DNA of 64,000 nucleotides, taken from Sideroxydans sp. Its GTDB lineage: Bacteria; Pseudomonadota; Gammaproteobacteria; Burkholderiales; Gallionellaceae. Position numbers and translations under genes: made by a program. Within the stretch, counting starts at the first letter, position 1; each line of letters starts with the position of its first letter. Positions 16,043 through 24,468 of this stretch are shown here, one piece after another. The stretch covers positions 310,001 to 374,000 of the forward strand of contig JAQTTU010000001.1 in assembly GCA_028710605.1 (NCBI GenBank), given 5' to 3'. The notes under the pieces are model-generated. The model had not been told where the DNA came from, made no database searches, and saw only the letters and a list, made by a program, of their open reading frames with translations.

Positions 16043-17570
16043 CAGTCAATTCCTCTGAAGATACAAGATTGGAATCCAGCGCAGCTCTGAATAACGAATC
16101 CACACCTGGTGTCCATTTCTGAACCAAATTCGCAAGCGCATGCCGACGTTCTTCTGTAATGCAGACGCGGAGCAAGATATCGTGAGCTTCTGCGGTAAAA
16201 CCGACCGCCTCGATTAAATCCTCAGCCGAACACATCCCTTGATCCAGCAGCAACTTCCCAATTCGCTGATGATTGCCTTGCTTACGCCCGTCAGACTGCA
16301 ACGAGAGCAGGTTGTGCATACTCTCAGCAGAAACCATACCTCGTTCCACAAGAACTTGGCCAAGACGACGATTTTTGATGGTGGGTGCTTCCTGAATTGA
16401 GGAAACGCGGCAAGCCTCTTCAAGCGAGGTCACTCCGGAGAAAGCAAAATGCTCGGCAGCCTGCGCAAGCGTCTCGAATTGAGATTGACGGCTCGCAGCA
16501 GCATAAATTTCATCCACCCCATGAAGGAATGCCTTCTTTACCCGGTGATCCGCGAGGATGACTTCCATCACCGGCGTGAAGCCCTTGTAGCCCTTCGTAG
16601 GCTGCAAATATTCTGCGTTAGGTCGATAGGCGTTGCTCGCCTTGAGCCATGCTTTCTCTGCATCATTGGGGGGCGAATGATCGCACTCTTCAGGGCTGGC
16701 CAGCGTCCGGATAAGGCGCTGGGCTGTTACCCCGCGTAGCGCGGCAGATAACGTGTGAGGATCAATGCCAAATTCAAGCATCCGCGTGATGGCCATGGCT
16801 GCGTTGTTTGCATGCAATGTCGATAGAACAAGGTGGCCCGTGATAGCGGCCTGAACTGCGATGTTCGCTGTCTCCTGGTCACGAATCTCACCAATCAGTA
16901 TCACATCAGGATCCTGACGAAGTACCGAGCGCAATGCGCTGGCAAAGGTAACGGATTGACCATCGACGTTGATCTGGTGAAATTCCGCGATACGATACTC
17001 AACAGGATTCTCGATCGTAATGATATTGCGCGCCTCATTATTGAGTTCATTGAGCAACGCATACAATGTGGTTGTCTTGCCGGAGCCGGTCGGCCCGGTG
17101 ACAAGGAGTAAGCCGTTCGGCTCAAGCAGTACGCGGTCAAATGCTTCGCGCACTGCCGGTGTCATATTGATATCGGCAAGCCGCCTGTTGGAATTTGACT
17201 GGTCAAGGAGACGGCAGACGATCAACTGACTGCCATTCACACCCGGCGAAATGGCCACCCGGATATCGACGTTGCAGCTATTGATCCGCAAGCTGATACG
17301 CCCATCCTGCATCCCCAACCTATCCGTGACAGAAAGACGCGCGCGCGCGCGGATCTTCTCGTCAATAATTGTCATCCATGTGCGAGGTATATCCCGGTGA
17401 TTTACCAGAGAACCACCGGGCATGCGAAAACGAATTCGGCAAAGGCCGTCCGTCATTTGAAAGTGAACATCAGCAACACGCTCATGAACTGCTTGGATGA
17501 TGACATCGTTCAGACAACCTACAACGGCCTCTTCATCTTTAGATGTGCTGATGAAGAGCTTATTTTGCAT
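16026..17570 (-). CDS. GspE/PilB-family secretion or pilus ATPase
   Basis: Product of about 514 residues. Walker A (GPTGSGKTT) is near residue 160, the Asp box (ITIENPVEY) near 190, Walker B (VILIGEIRD) near 225 and the His box (STLHANNA) near 250, all intact. Two copies of an LGQVLVERGMVS-type motif follow at about 405 and 443. These resemble the MshEN/GspE-N helical units that normally sit at the N-terminus; here they are C-terminal. The zinc-binding tetracysteine of PilB/GspE is absent. No platform protein, major pilin or secretin of a type II/IV pilus system is nearby. ATG 17570 is preferred; ATG 17588 adds six residues. Confidence 0.85.
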   Translation of the reverse strand: MQNKLFISTSKDEEAVVGCLNDVIIQAVHERVADVHFQMTDGLCRIRFRMPGGSLVNHRDIPRTWMTIIDEKIRARARLSVTDRLGMQDGRISLRINSCNVDIRVAISPGVNGSQLIVCRLLDQSNSNRRLADINMTPAVREAFDRVLLEPNGLLLVTGPTGSGKTTTLYALLNELNNEARNIITIENPVEYRIAEFHQINVDGQSVTFASALRSVLRQDPDVILIGEIRDQETANIAVQAAITGHLVLSTLHANNAAMAITRMLEFGIDPHTLSAALRGVTAQRLIRTLASPEECDHSPPNDAEKAWLKASNAYRPNAEYLQPTKGYKGFTPVMEVILADHRVKKAFLHGVDEIYAAASRQSQFETLAQAAEHFAFSGVTSLEEACRVSSIQEAPTIKNRRLGQVLVERGMVSAESMHNLLSLQSDGRKQGNHQRIGKLLLDQGMCSAEDLIEAVGFTAEAHDILLRVCITEERRHALANLVQKWTPGVDSLFRAALDSNLVSSEELTDANTF

Positions 17571-17766
17571 TGACCCGATGCCCTTCATTCTTTGCGCGCA
17601 AAGAACTGATCCCCTGAATGGTTTGTTGCGCCGTCCACCGCAACAACCAGAAGAAATTACGGATCAGGATTCGTGAAATTGCCCGGACAATCCAAGCCGC
17701 CAGTATTGCTGAAAAAACGCCAAGGAACACTGCGCCGATCAGCATTGCCATTTCATTGTTTAACAT
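17560..17766 (-). CDS. Tiny membrane protein upstream of the ATPase
   Basis: Product of 68 residues that I do not recognise. One long hydrophobic segment covers about residues 8-32, followed by a basic, tryptophan-containing tail. Its ATG overlaps the preceding stop (TAATG) and its stop overlaps the ATPase start, so three genes are translated as one coupled set. It may anchor the ATPase at the membrane; that is inference from coupling only. Confidence 0.6.
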   Translation of the reverse strand: MLNNEMAMLIGAVFLGVFSAILAAWIVRAISRILIRNFFWLLRWTAQQTIQGISSLRAKNEGHRVNAK

Positions 17767-18041
17767 TACGATTTGCTCCAAACACAACGTAGCTCTTTCG
17801 AGAAAAAGGTTCTTGCAATCAGCTTCTCAGCAGTTTCCCTGGCTTCAGCTGACCAGACGTATGCTGACGTGCGCTCTTCAGCTGTTATCCAATTCGCAGA
17901 TAGCTCACGAGCACCCCAAGAAATCAGATTGACTGGAGCTGCGAAGCGTTGAACCTGTTCACAATCGGTTTTTGCTGAGAGTGCCCACAATGCCCAGCCA
18001 ACAATCGTAAACATCAAAAAACCACCGAGCATTGCTTTCAT
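17766..18041 (-). CDS. Small membrane-anchored periplasmic protein, unknown
   Basis: Product of 91 residues with one N-terminal hydrophobic segment (about 5-22, uncleaved signal or signal anchor) and a soluble tail with two cysteines that could form a disulfide. A ribosome site (AAGGGAAA) precedes ATG 18041. It is the first gene of a four-gene set with the tiny membrane protein, the GspE-type ATPase and the DsbA-like protein. No family recognised. Confidence 0.6.
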   Translation of the reverse strand: MKAMLGGFLMFTIVGWALWALSAKTDCEQVQRFAAPVNLISWGARELSANWITAEERTSAYVWSAEARETAEKLIARTFFSKELRCVWSKS

Positions 18042-18114
18042 AATTTTCCCTTGCGTTGATGTTGTTTTTTTAATCTTTGCACGTACTAAGGTATGTGCGC
18101 TAAATACGAGTCCG

Positions 18115-18570
18115 CTATCCAGTGATCGCCTTCAGGCGCTTGTATTTTTCCCAGACTTTATTTGCATAAAGCCTTCTATTTTGCTCAGCCCGCTTTGATT
18201 TCGAATGGCCAGCGTTATAAGCGCCTACAGCAGCCCACGTACTTCCTTGTATTTGCATGCTCTCTTTCAGAATCAGTGCGGCAACATGAATATTGATGCA
18301 GGCGTTAAAAAGATCATTACGTTTGATCCCAACCGATTTAAGAAGCCCGAAATGACTTGAATTGATCTGCATGACACCAACGTCTTCTGTTCCATTGTTG
18401 TTCTTGTGAACAGCAGCTCTATTGAGGTCTGATTCAACCATTGCGATTGAGATCAAAATATCCTTGTTTACCCCCGCCCTTTTGGCGGCATCGCCAAAAC
18501 AGTAACTCTGAGTGCCCGCCAAGGAATGGTGGGACATCAATAACAACGTCAATAAAAGGTAAGTTCGCAT
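18115..18570 (-). CDS. Lytic transglycosylase (SLT domain, VirB1/IagB type)
   Basis: Product of 151 residues with a signal peptide (cut after SLA, about 18). SLT motifs in order: SIAMVESDLN with the catalytic Glu at about 44, GVMQINSSHF at about 67-76, and AVGAYNAGHSKS at about 113-124. The enzyme opens peptidoglycan locally so that the transfer apparatus can pass; F-type plasmids usually carry one, known as orf169 in F. An operator-like motif lies 5 nt upstream. Confidence 0.9.
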   Translation of the reverse strand: MRTYLLLTLLLMSHHSLAGTQSYCFGDAAKRAGVNKDILISIAMVESDLNRAAVHKNNNGTEDVGVMQINSSHFGLLKSVGIKRNDLFNACINIHVAALILKESMQIQGSTWAAVGAYNAGHSKSKRAEQNRRLYANKVWEKYKRLKAITG

Positions 18571-18575
18571 TCTAT

Positions 18576-18598
18576 GATTCTATTGCATGTGTGTATAA
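18576..18598 (-). promoter_or_regulatory. Operator-like motif O9, transglycosylase / Sel1 divergent promoter
   Basis: Reads TTATACACA, CATGCAATAG, AATC on the minus strand, one mismatch in the A/T arm. It lies in the 57-bp divergent gap between the transglycosylase and the Sel1-repeat gene and overlaps a plus-strand TATAAT at 18594-18599, so it could control both directions. Confidence 0.55.
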
Positions 18599-18627
18599 TT
18601 TGCAATTATCACCACCCATTCAAAAAG

Positions 18628-19527
18628 ATGAACATCCCGACATTTGTATTGATTTTGATGGCCGTGCTAACAGCGGACGCACAGGCAAAAAGTGAGGATG
18701 ATGCAAAGTCGAGTTTTGATTTGTCGGCCTTGTATAGCAAGTTCAAAGCGGCTTCTGGCATTACGACTACTCAGCAGATAATCCAGTCTGATTTCAATGC
18801 AGCTCTTACAAACAACACCTCGCCGACAAAGCTATTTTCTTATGCAAAAAAAGGCGACCCATCGGCATGCAATTACGTTGGGTATCTATTCGAGGTGGGG
18901 AAAGGGGTCAAACAAGATTCCGTTAAGGCGGAGAAGTGGTTTTTGTATTGCGCCAAAAACAATCCAAAAGCAGCCTACAACCTCGGCGTGATTTATTCCG
19001 ATGGGAGATTGGGTGTCCTTCAGGACAAAGCCCGTGCAGTCCCATATCTCAAGAAGGCTTGGAGCGAATTGCACCTTCCGCTTGCGGGAATTAGATTGGC
19101 ATATTGGTATAGGTCTCAAAAAGATTGGCAAAGCGAATGGGATGTTTTAACAACGCTTGAAATTGGTAAAAAATACCCCCGGCATTGGGGCTATTTGATG
19201 GGTGAAATGATCATCATGAAACAAGCCCCAATCTACGATCCGACAAAAGCAAACAACGCCCTAAGCCTTGCGGTCGATAAGTACAATGGCCAAGCAGCGG
19301 AACTACTGGCTTATTCGTTGGGGACTGGCTTGAATGGAACCGTAGATACCTATCATGCATGCATCACAGAAGTGTTTGCAGAAACGTTTGGCGGGGTATC
19401 CGGGACAGCAAGATGGCGCTCTGGAATGAGCGATAGCGATGTGGCCGCTTGCAAAGGAGAAGCCGCAATCTGGCTTTCCAAAAACAAACGGCCAGAACCA
19501 ATCGATTTTCAATCTCTGATCTACTAA
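18628..19527 (+). CDS. Secreted Sel1/TPR-repeat protein
   Basis: Product of 299 residues with a signal peptide (MNIPTFVLILM, cut after AQA). The middle part (about 75-150) contains Sel1-like repeats, e.g. ACNYVGYLFEVGKGVKQDS and AAYNLGVIYSDGRLGV, with spacing near 36 residues. Sel1 repeats mediate protein-protein contacts in the periplasm. The stop codon overlaps the start of the membrane HExxH gene (TAATG), so the two products are probably made together and may interact. Start 18628 was chosen because the signal peptide begins there; an upstream in-frame ATG at 18574 lies in the promoter. Confidence 0.7.
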   Translation: MNIPTFVLILMAVLTADAQAKSEDDAKSSFDLSALYSKFKAASGITTTQQIIQSDFNAALTNNTSPTKLFSYAKKGDPSACNYVGYLFEVGKGVKQDSVKAEKWFLYCAKNNPKAAYNLGVIYSDGRLGVLQDKARAVPYLKKAWSELHLPLAGIRLAYWYRSQKDWQSEWDVLTTLEIGKKYPRHWGYLMGEMIIMKQAPIYDPTKANNALSLAVDKYNGQAAELLAYSLGTGLNGTVDTYHACITEVFAETFGGVSGTARWRSGMSDSDVAACKGEAAIWLSKNKRPEPIDFQSLIY

Positions 19528-20024
19528 TGCCTAACTGGCTCTTACAGCATGCAGACTCGCTGAACCTTATTGATATGACCATGATGCTCAGCATCATGAT
19601 TGCAAACACCCTGATTTCTCGCTTCGGCATGTGGCCGTACAGCCTTGTGACTTTCCCTGGCACGCTGACACACGAGCTGGCTCATTATTTCATGGCGCTG
19701 GTCTTTTTTGCTTCCCCTTCCCTGCCGGACATCATCCCAAAGCGGAACGGCAGTTCATGGACAATGGGAGCCGTTACATTCGTCCCGACACTTATCAATT
19801 CCGTACCAATCGCACTCGCGCCGCTGCTCTTGATGCCCGCGAGCTGGTTGTTCGCAGAGAGGGTGATGCATCCGGCCCACGGATGGAACTATCTGATCTA
19901 TGGATGGATTGCTGGCAACATGCTGTATGCCTGTTTGCCATCCCGTCAGGACTGGAGGGTGGCGATGCCTACGTTGTCCATCGTTATGGTGGTATGGATC
20001 TTGTACGAACTGGCCAGAAGATAG
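19527..20024 (+). CDS. Membrane protein with HExxH metallopeptidase motif (M50-like)
   Basis: Product of 165 residues with about four membrane spans. THELAHYFMA at about residues 48-57 is an HExxH zinc-site motif buried in a hydrophobic helix, as in site-2-type intramembrane proteases. The classical second M50 motif (NxxPxxxxDG) is not evident; the LPASW/NYLIYG stretch could replace it. It could be an intramembrane protease or a degenerate homologue. ATG 19527 overlaps the stop of the Sel1 gene. It is unusual cargo for a transfer plasmid. Confidence 0.6.
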   Translation: MPNWLLQHADSLNLIDMTMMLSIMIANTLISRFGMWPYSLVTFPGTLTHELAHYFMALVFFASPSLPDIIPKRNGSSWTMGAVTFVPTLINSVPIALAPLLLMPASWLFAERVMHPAHGWNYLIYGWIAGNMLYACLPSRQDWRVAMPTLSIVMVVWILYELARR

Positions 20025-20051
20025 TTCGCTCTGAAACGCACGGCGGTCATG

Positions 20052-22172
20052 TTAATCGTTCACTGAAAATCCGGTAGTGGTTGTGGTAGGGGAATTCACA
20101 CCACCCGGAGTTGTTACAGTGATCGTCATAATGCCTGACGATATGGTATTAGTGCACGTGCCGGACGCGAATTGAGCATCACTTTGTAGAGTGATTGGAT
20201 ATTTTTGAAACGCTGCGTTTCCAACCGATGCGGGACATCCGGAAAATGCACTACTGCACCCGGCTGTATCTGGAACTACAAAGGATGCTGTTGATAGGAC
20301 CGTTCCGTTGGTAGAAGAGATACCGATGGTCGTACCCACAGGCATGGCATTGCCGTTCACGTCAACCAAACGGATATAGTAAGTTTGAGCTGGATTGCTG
20401 TTATTGGCTGACAATGTATCGCATGATGGCAGCGTAATGGCACCCACGGCAGCATCGTTTGAGTCGAACAACGCCAAAGGTGCTGGATAGGACGATGAGA
20501 AGGTAATGATTGAAGATGAGCGCACATCAATGATTTGTTGCGTGCTGCATGTGCCCGCAGAACTGGATGAATTGCAGAGTATGCCGCTGTACTTGCCATC
20601 CGGGCCATCGAATGCGTTATTGCCATTCAAATCAAAGAACGGTTCACCAGCATCTCTCACACCATTCTCGTTGTAGTCAACAAATGCCTCGGACATATCA
20701 GTTGAATTGTTGTTTGCATCGATCAATTCGTTTGGAGAAATGTCTGCCACACCATTGCCGTTTAGATCGGTGAAGCTCTCGTTGCCAAGTGCCCACGCCA
20801 GTACAGTCACACGTCCATTTGATGGGCGGAAATTGGCACTGGTAAGGGTTGTGCTGCACGCGCCTGCGGATGTCTGACAACTGCTGAGTATCTGTCCACC
20901 CTCTGATGTGAAATTAACCACAGTGTTATCCGGCACAGGATTGGAAAAGTGGTCGGACAATCTGGCGGTTAAAACAGTCGTGTTTCCATCCACCCCCCAT
21001 CCTTCGATATTGTGTTTGGTGGCCGACAGTGAAAAACTGCTCTGGTCCGGGATGCCTGTGGTGATGGTGAGAGCGCTCGATTGAGATGAGAGAATTGCTC
21101 CACCCAGCCCGCTTGAGGTTGCAATCACCCTGACCGGTGTGCTTACGACCCCGGAATTGACTGAAACCGTTGCATATCCATAAGCGTCCGAGGTCACGGA
21201 TGACGTGACGGCAGGGGAAATCGGTGCAGGTGTTAGTGCTATCCCGCCAATTGTTGTTGTAAGAGAACAGTCAACCGTTTTACCTTGAATTGGATTCCCG
21301 TTTGCGTCGAGAACACGGAAAGTGACGGTGGAGGCTTCTATCCCACCAACCCCTTTAAGAGAGAGACTTATCGGACTCGCCGACACGAATTGCAATGAAC
21401 CGGCAACCGGTGCAGCCACGGCGATGGTTGCCGATGATGATGCCATGCCAGATACAGATGCTGTGACCGTATCGCTCCCGGCACAACCATTGTCTTTGTA
21501 CGATGCAGTAGCAACGCCATTAACCGTCGTAGTCGATGCGGTAATGGTTGCTTTGCCGCTGGCCACGCACGATGAAGTGAAGGACACACTCTGCGGGGTG
21601 GTTACTGGCACTCCAGCACTCGTGACAGTCACGCTTACGCTTGTTGTGCCATAGGCTGACAACGGCAACGCACCCACCCCGAATACCGGAGTGCTGACAG
21701 CTACTGTTGTTGCGCCGACGGAAAACCCCATCGTCGTTGTGTAGGCCACCGCTGGGCTTCCAGCCTGAGCGGATGCCGTGATGGTTGTCGCTCCGGAAGC
21801 TATCCCTGCATTGGTCAGTGAGACAGATGCCACACCATTGTTATTGGTCAAGGCCGTCGCTGTGGACGGAGTAATACTTGCAAGAGATGTGTTTGCGACA
21901 CTGAAAGTGACGACAGCGTTTTTAACGATCGCTCCGTTCGCATCTGTTAACGTTGCGGAAACATTAGCAGGCGTGCTCGTTGTTGATGTGCCTGAAACAG
22001 GGTCGGTAAGGGCTATCACAATACCGGGTGCGGCAACGCTAGTGCCAGATGAACCACCTGTAGATGGTGTGCCTGCTGCTGCGGTGCCGGAACCATTCGA
22101 ACAACCGGCGATTGCAAGAGCAACGACCACCATGAGGTGTGAGAAATAAATTTTATTCAGCGAACTATTCAT
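20052..22172 (-). CDS. Large lipoprotein with bacterial Ig-like (Big-1) domains
   Basis: Product of 706 residues with a lipobox (LAIAGC, Cys about 23) and a Ser/Gly/Thr-rich linker. Several Ig-like units of about 100 residues follow, with the Big-1 hallmarks VSATLTDANGAIVKNAVVTF and VLDANGNPIQGKTV. A calcium-loop-like insert lies at about 475-525 (DLNGNGVAD and DLNGNNAFD). Such proteins extend from the cell surface. IncHI plasmids encode Ig-domain proteins needed for efficient conjugation, so a surface role in mating is plausible. It follows a beta-barrel gene in one operon. Confidence 0.75.
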   Translation of the reverse strand: MNSSLNKIYFSHLMVVVALAIAGCSNGSGTAAAGTPSTGGSSGTSVAAPGIVIALTDPVSGTSTTSTPANVSATLTDANGAIVKNAVVTFSVANTSLASITPSTATALTNNNGVASVSLTNAGIASGATTITASAQAGSPAVAYTTTMGFSVGATTVAVSTPVFGVGALPLSAYGTTSVSVTVTSAGVPVTTPQSVSFTSSCVASGKATITASTTTVNGVATASYKDNGCAGSDTVTASVSGMASSSATIAVAAPVAGSLQFVSASPISLSLKGVGGIEASTVTFRVLDANGNPIQGKTVDCSLTTTIGGIALTPAPISPAVTSSVTSDAYGYATVSVNSGVVSTPVRVIATSSGLGGAILSSQSSALTITTGIPDQSSFSLSATKHNIEGWGVDGNTTVLTARLSDHFSNPVPDNTVVNFTSEGGQILSSCQTSAGACSTTLTSANFRPSNGRVTVLAWALGNESFTDLNGNGVADISPNELIDANNNSTDMSEAFVDYNENGVRDAGEPFFDLNGNNAFDGPDGKYSGILCNSSSSAGTCSTQQIIDVRSSSIITFSSSYPAPLALFDSNDAAVGAITLPSCDTLSANNSNPAQTYYIRLVDVNGNAMPVGTTIGISSTNGTVLSTASFVVPDTAGCSSAFSGCPASVGNAAFQKYPITLQSDAQFASGTCTNTISSGIMTITVTTPGGVNSPTTTTTGFSVND

Positions 22173-22194
22173 GATTACTCCGATGTATTACGCT

Positions 22195-22737
22195 TTAATG
22201 GAAGTGATACACAAATTTGATAGCTCCTGACACGTCCCCCTTAGTGATCGCCGTAGAGGTGTCCGAATATGTGATTTTGTTGATCTCGCCTCGCATGGAA
22301 AAATTTGGGGTGAATCCGTATTCAATGCCGGCCCCAAAATAGAAGCCCTTTGCTGATGTTGTTGTGCCGTCAGTGAATAGCGTCGTGGACGCTCCATATC
22401 CGAGGCGGCCAAACACATTGAAGTCAGCCTGCCCATCCCGTGACTGAAAAAGGTAGCCCACTATCGATAGTCCATAGTGGTTGATGTTATTGATGTTCGG
22501 GCGCTCGCCAAGTTGCAAATAATTGACTTCGTATGCGACATCACCCTGCCGCACTCCTGCATCTATCAGTGTTGCAGGAGTGCCTGACGTTGACCGCCCG
22601 CCTCCAACGCCAATGTAAAAGTGATCACTGTGCAGTGTCCTGCTATCGTCACCTTCTTCATCGTCGTCCGCACAATTGCAGACAGCGTGAACAGCGATTG
22701 GAAAACACAGCACCAGTAACAATAAATACTTACGCAT
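22195..22737 (-). CDS. Outer-membrane beta-barrel protein
   Basis: Product of 180 residues with a signal peptide (MRKYLLLLVL, cut near AVHA) and alternating beta strands (HFYIGVGGG, VAYEVNYLQLGE, GFYFGAGIEYGF) typical of eight-stranded OmpA/OmpW-type barrels. The chain ends in an aromatic-rich strand (FVYHFH). ATG 22737 has GGAAGGGG upstream; the frame runs to 22812 but that part is promoter. Operator-like motif O3 lies 49 nt upstream. Downstream by 22 bp is the Ig-domain lipoprotein, so both surface proteins are co-expressed. Confidence 0.75.
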   Translation of the reverse strand: MRKYLLLLVLCFPIAVHAVCNCADDDEEGDDSRTLHSDHFYIGVGGGRSTSGTPATLIDAGVRQGDVAYEVNYLQLGERPNINNINHYGLSIVGYLFQSRDGQADFNVFGRLGYGASTTLFTDGTTTSAKGFYFGAGIEYGFTPNFSMRGEINKITYSDTSTAITKGDVSGAIKFVYHFH

Positions 22738-22786
22738 CGCAACCCCTTCCGACAATAAATAAAAAGCCGCCTTGTATCGCCATAAT

Positions 22787-22809
22787 AACACTGTTGCGCG
22801 TATATATAA
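22787..22809 (-). promoter_or_regulatory. Operator-like motif O3, outer-membrane operon
   Basis: Reads TTATATATAC, GCGCAACAG, TGTT on the minus strand and ends 49 nt before ATG 22737. Confidence 0.6.
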
Positions 22810-22938
22810 CATAATGGCAACCTACATCAACATTCATCTTCAGGGCTGGTAAGATTACAAGTGCTTGCCTATCACCAACCAGACTAGTTTTAATTCATCA
22901 GTTAGCGTCTGAATGACTTTATTTCGAAGGGAAACTCT

Positions 22939-23715
22939 ATGAAAGCGTTTTACGCATTACTCACCATAACCACATCCTTGATGCTCTGCTCTATCGGCGC
23001 ACACGCTGAAGACGTGGGCGTGAATATCGATGGGAAAAATATTCAAATCACAGAAGTCAAAGCCACTGGAGAGCGAGTCTTTCACAGCAATGAATTCCCT
23101 AAAGGTATTTTTGTGATTGCAAACTCTTCCCCAGCAAGTGGTGATCGTTTTCCAAACGCTGAGACGATTATTAGTGCCCGGTTAAAACTGCAAGGCTTTA
23201 AGGTTGTAGAAAAAGTGGAAGATGCCAGTGTCGCCATTAAATTTGCAACATCAGGAACAATAACCACTGCTTCTGTTGATAGCAAAGCGGCTTATTCAAT
23301 GCTGCCCAATGCTGGACAAGTAACTGTTAATGCGGGAGGGGCTATTGCATCGGCATTAACCTCCGGCCCTGCTGGCGTGGTTGGTTTTCTAATTGGGGGT
23401 TTATACCAATCGGACAGCAAAGGATTGATGTTTGTTGAAGTTCTACAGAATCCAGTAGTCACACGCGGATGGCGCGGGAATGAAAATATTGGTTCTGGAA
23501 TCTCCAATGGGACGTTTGCCGAGGGATTGCACGTGTACTACCGTCTTGAAAAAGACAAAGAAGCGCAAGATGACACGATTATGAAAATGTTGATCGACCA
23601 ATGGATCAAGCGCTATTTGGTACTTGATACTGAACCGGTTGCAGCAACTACTGGTGCGCCAATTCCAGCATCTGCTGTAACTGCTTCCATGACACTGGAA
23701 GAAGCGAAAAAATAA
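22939..23715 (+). CDS. Periplasmic protein of unknown function, faint TraT-like layout
   Basis: Product of 258 residues with a signal peptide (cut after AHA, about 23) and no lipobox. The layout is: beta segment IFVIANSSP, helix with ARLKLQGFKVVEKVEDASVAI at about 82-102, a glycine-zipper hydrophobic stretch GPAGVVGFLIGG at about 143-154, then a beta-rich end. The same order (short beta strand, LxxKGYxVV helix, glycine zipper) occurs in the surface-exclusion protein TraT, but identity is too low to claim homology. AAGGGAAA ribosome site; monocistronic with a strong terminator. Confidence 0.65.
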   Translation: MKAFYALLTITTSLMLCSIGAHAEDVGVNIDGKNIQITEVKATGERVFHSNEFPKGIFVIANSSPASGDRFPNAETIISARLKLQGFKVVEKVEDASVAIKFATSGTITTASVDSKAAYSMLPNAGQVTVNAGGAIASALTSGPAGVVGFLIGGLYQSDSKGLMFVEVLQNPVVTRGWRGNENIGSGISNGTFAEGLHVYYRLEKDKEAQDDTIMKMLIDQWIKRYLVLDTEPVAATTGAPIPASAVTASMTLEEAKK

Positions 23716-23730
23716 CGCATCTCAAACCTT

Positions 23731-23765
23731 AAAAACGCCCGAGACTTTGTCCGGGCGTTTTTTTT
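23731..23765. terminator. Bidirectional rho-independent terminator
   Basis: The stem ACGCCCG/CGGGCGT is flanked by A5 on the left and T8 on the right. It ends the 22939 gene on the plus strand and the second transfer operon on the minus strand. Confidence 0.9.
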
Positions 23766-24468
23766 ACCAGAAAACAGGCCGTATCCCGGCAAGCTCCTTC
23801 GGATACATCGGCTGCTGCCTTTCGAAGATGTGAAGTCGCCACTTATTGATTTCCGGCTTGCTCTTTTTGATGCACGCCACCGGGATCAGCATCTTGATCG
23901 ACAGCGCGCCCTCCTCATCAATTATGAATTCCTTTACCACCGCGTTCGGGCCGGGGTGTAATTCCTTGCAGGTTCCATCGTAGAACAAATCCACCACGCC
24001 ATTTTTGGGGCAACTGCTGAAGTTGATTTCCCCTTGCACGAACCCATCTTTCACTGCGCCATGATGAACTGTTTGATGGCAGTCCTTCATTACGGACTTA
24101 TGCCTTTCTTCGTCGCGCGTTTGAAGCAATGTCGGATAGCTTCCATCAGTACAGATTGGGAGCTTGAACATCAGATTGAAGATGCCCGGTTTCCCAGCGT
24201 TATCGCGCACATCGGCCTGCCCGGCCATGACCGCAATCATGGCGCAATTCTCTGAATACTGTTCGATGCGCTCGAAGGTGATCATCACAGGCTTCTTGCT
24301 TTTCGTCTGCGCGCCAAACTTGGCGGCAGTCTCAGCATCGAGATAACCCGACGACTTGCCATCCTTGATCGCCGCGACGACCATACTTTTTAAATCCTCG
24401 GCATTTGCCGGAGCTGCGGCCAAACACACCGCGAGAAAAACCCATGAAAGATTATTGCCAGATCGCAT
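23764..24468 (-). CDS. Exported protein of unknown function, last gene of transfer operon 2
   Basis: Product of 234 residues with a signal peptide (cut after ANA, about 23) and several cysteines (CAMIAVMAG, KLPICTDG, KDCHQ, SSCPKNG, TCKELH, PVACIK), probably disulfide-bonded in the periplasm. It starts inside the end of traN (17-bp overlap) with a GGAG site. Unknown family. Its position after TraN suggests a role in mating or pilus assembly. Confidence 0.65.
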   Translation of the reverse strand: MRSGNNLSWVFLAVCLAAAPANAEDLKSMVVAAIKDGKSSGYLDAETAAKFGAQTKSKKPVMITFERIEQYSENCAMIAVMAGQADVRDNAGKPGIFNLMFKLPICTDGSYPTLLQTRDEERHKSVMKDCHQTVHHGAVKDGFVQGEINFSSCPKNGVVDLFYDGTCKELHPGPNAVVKEFIIDEEGALSIKMLIPVACIKKSKPEINKWRLHIFERQQPMYPKELAGIRPVFW

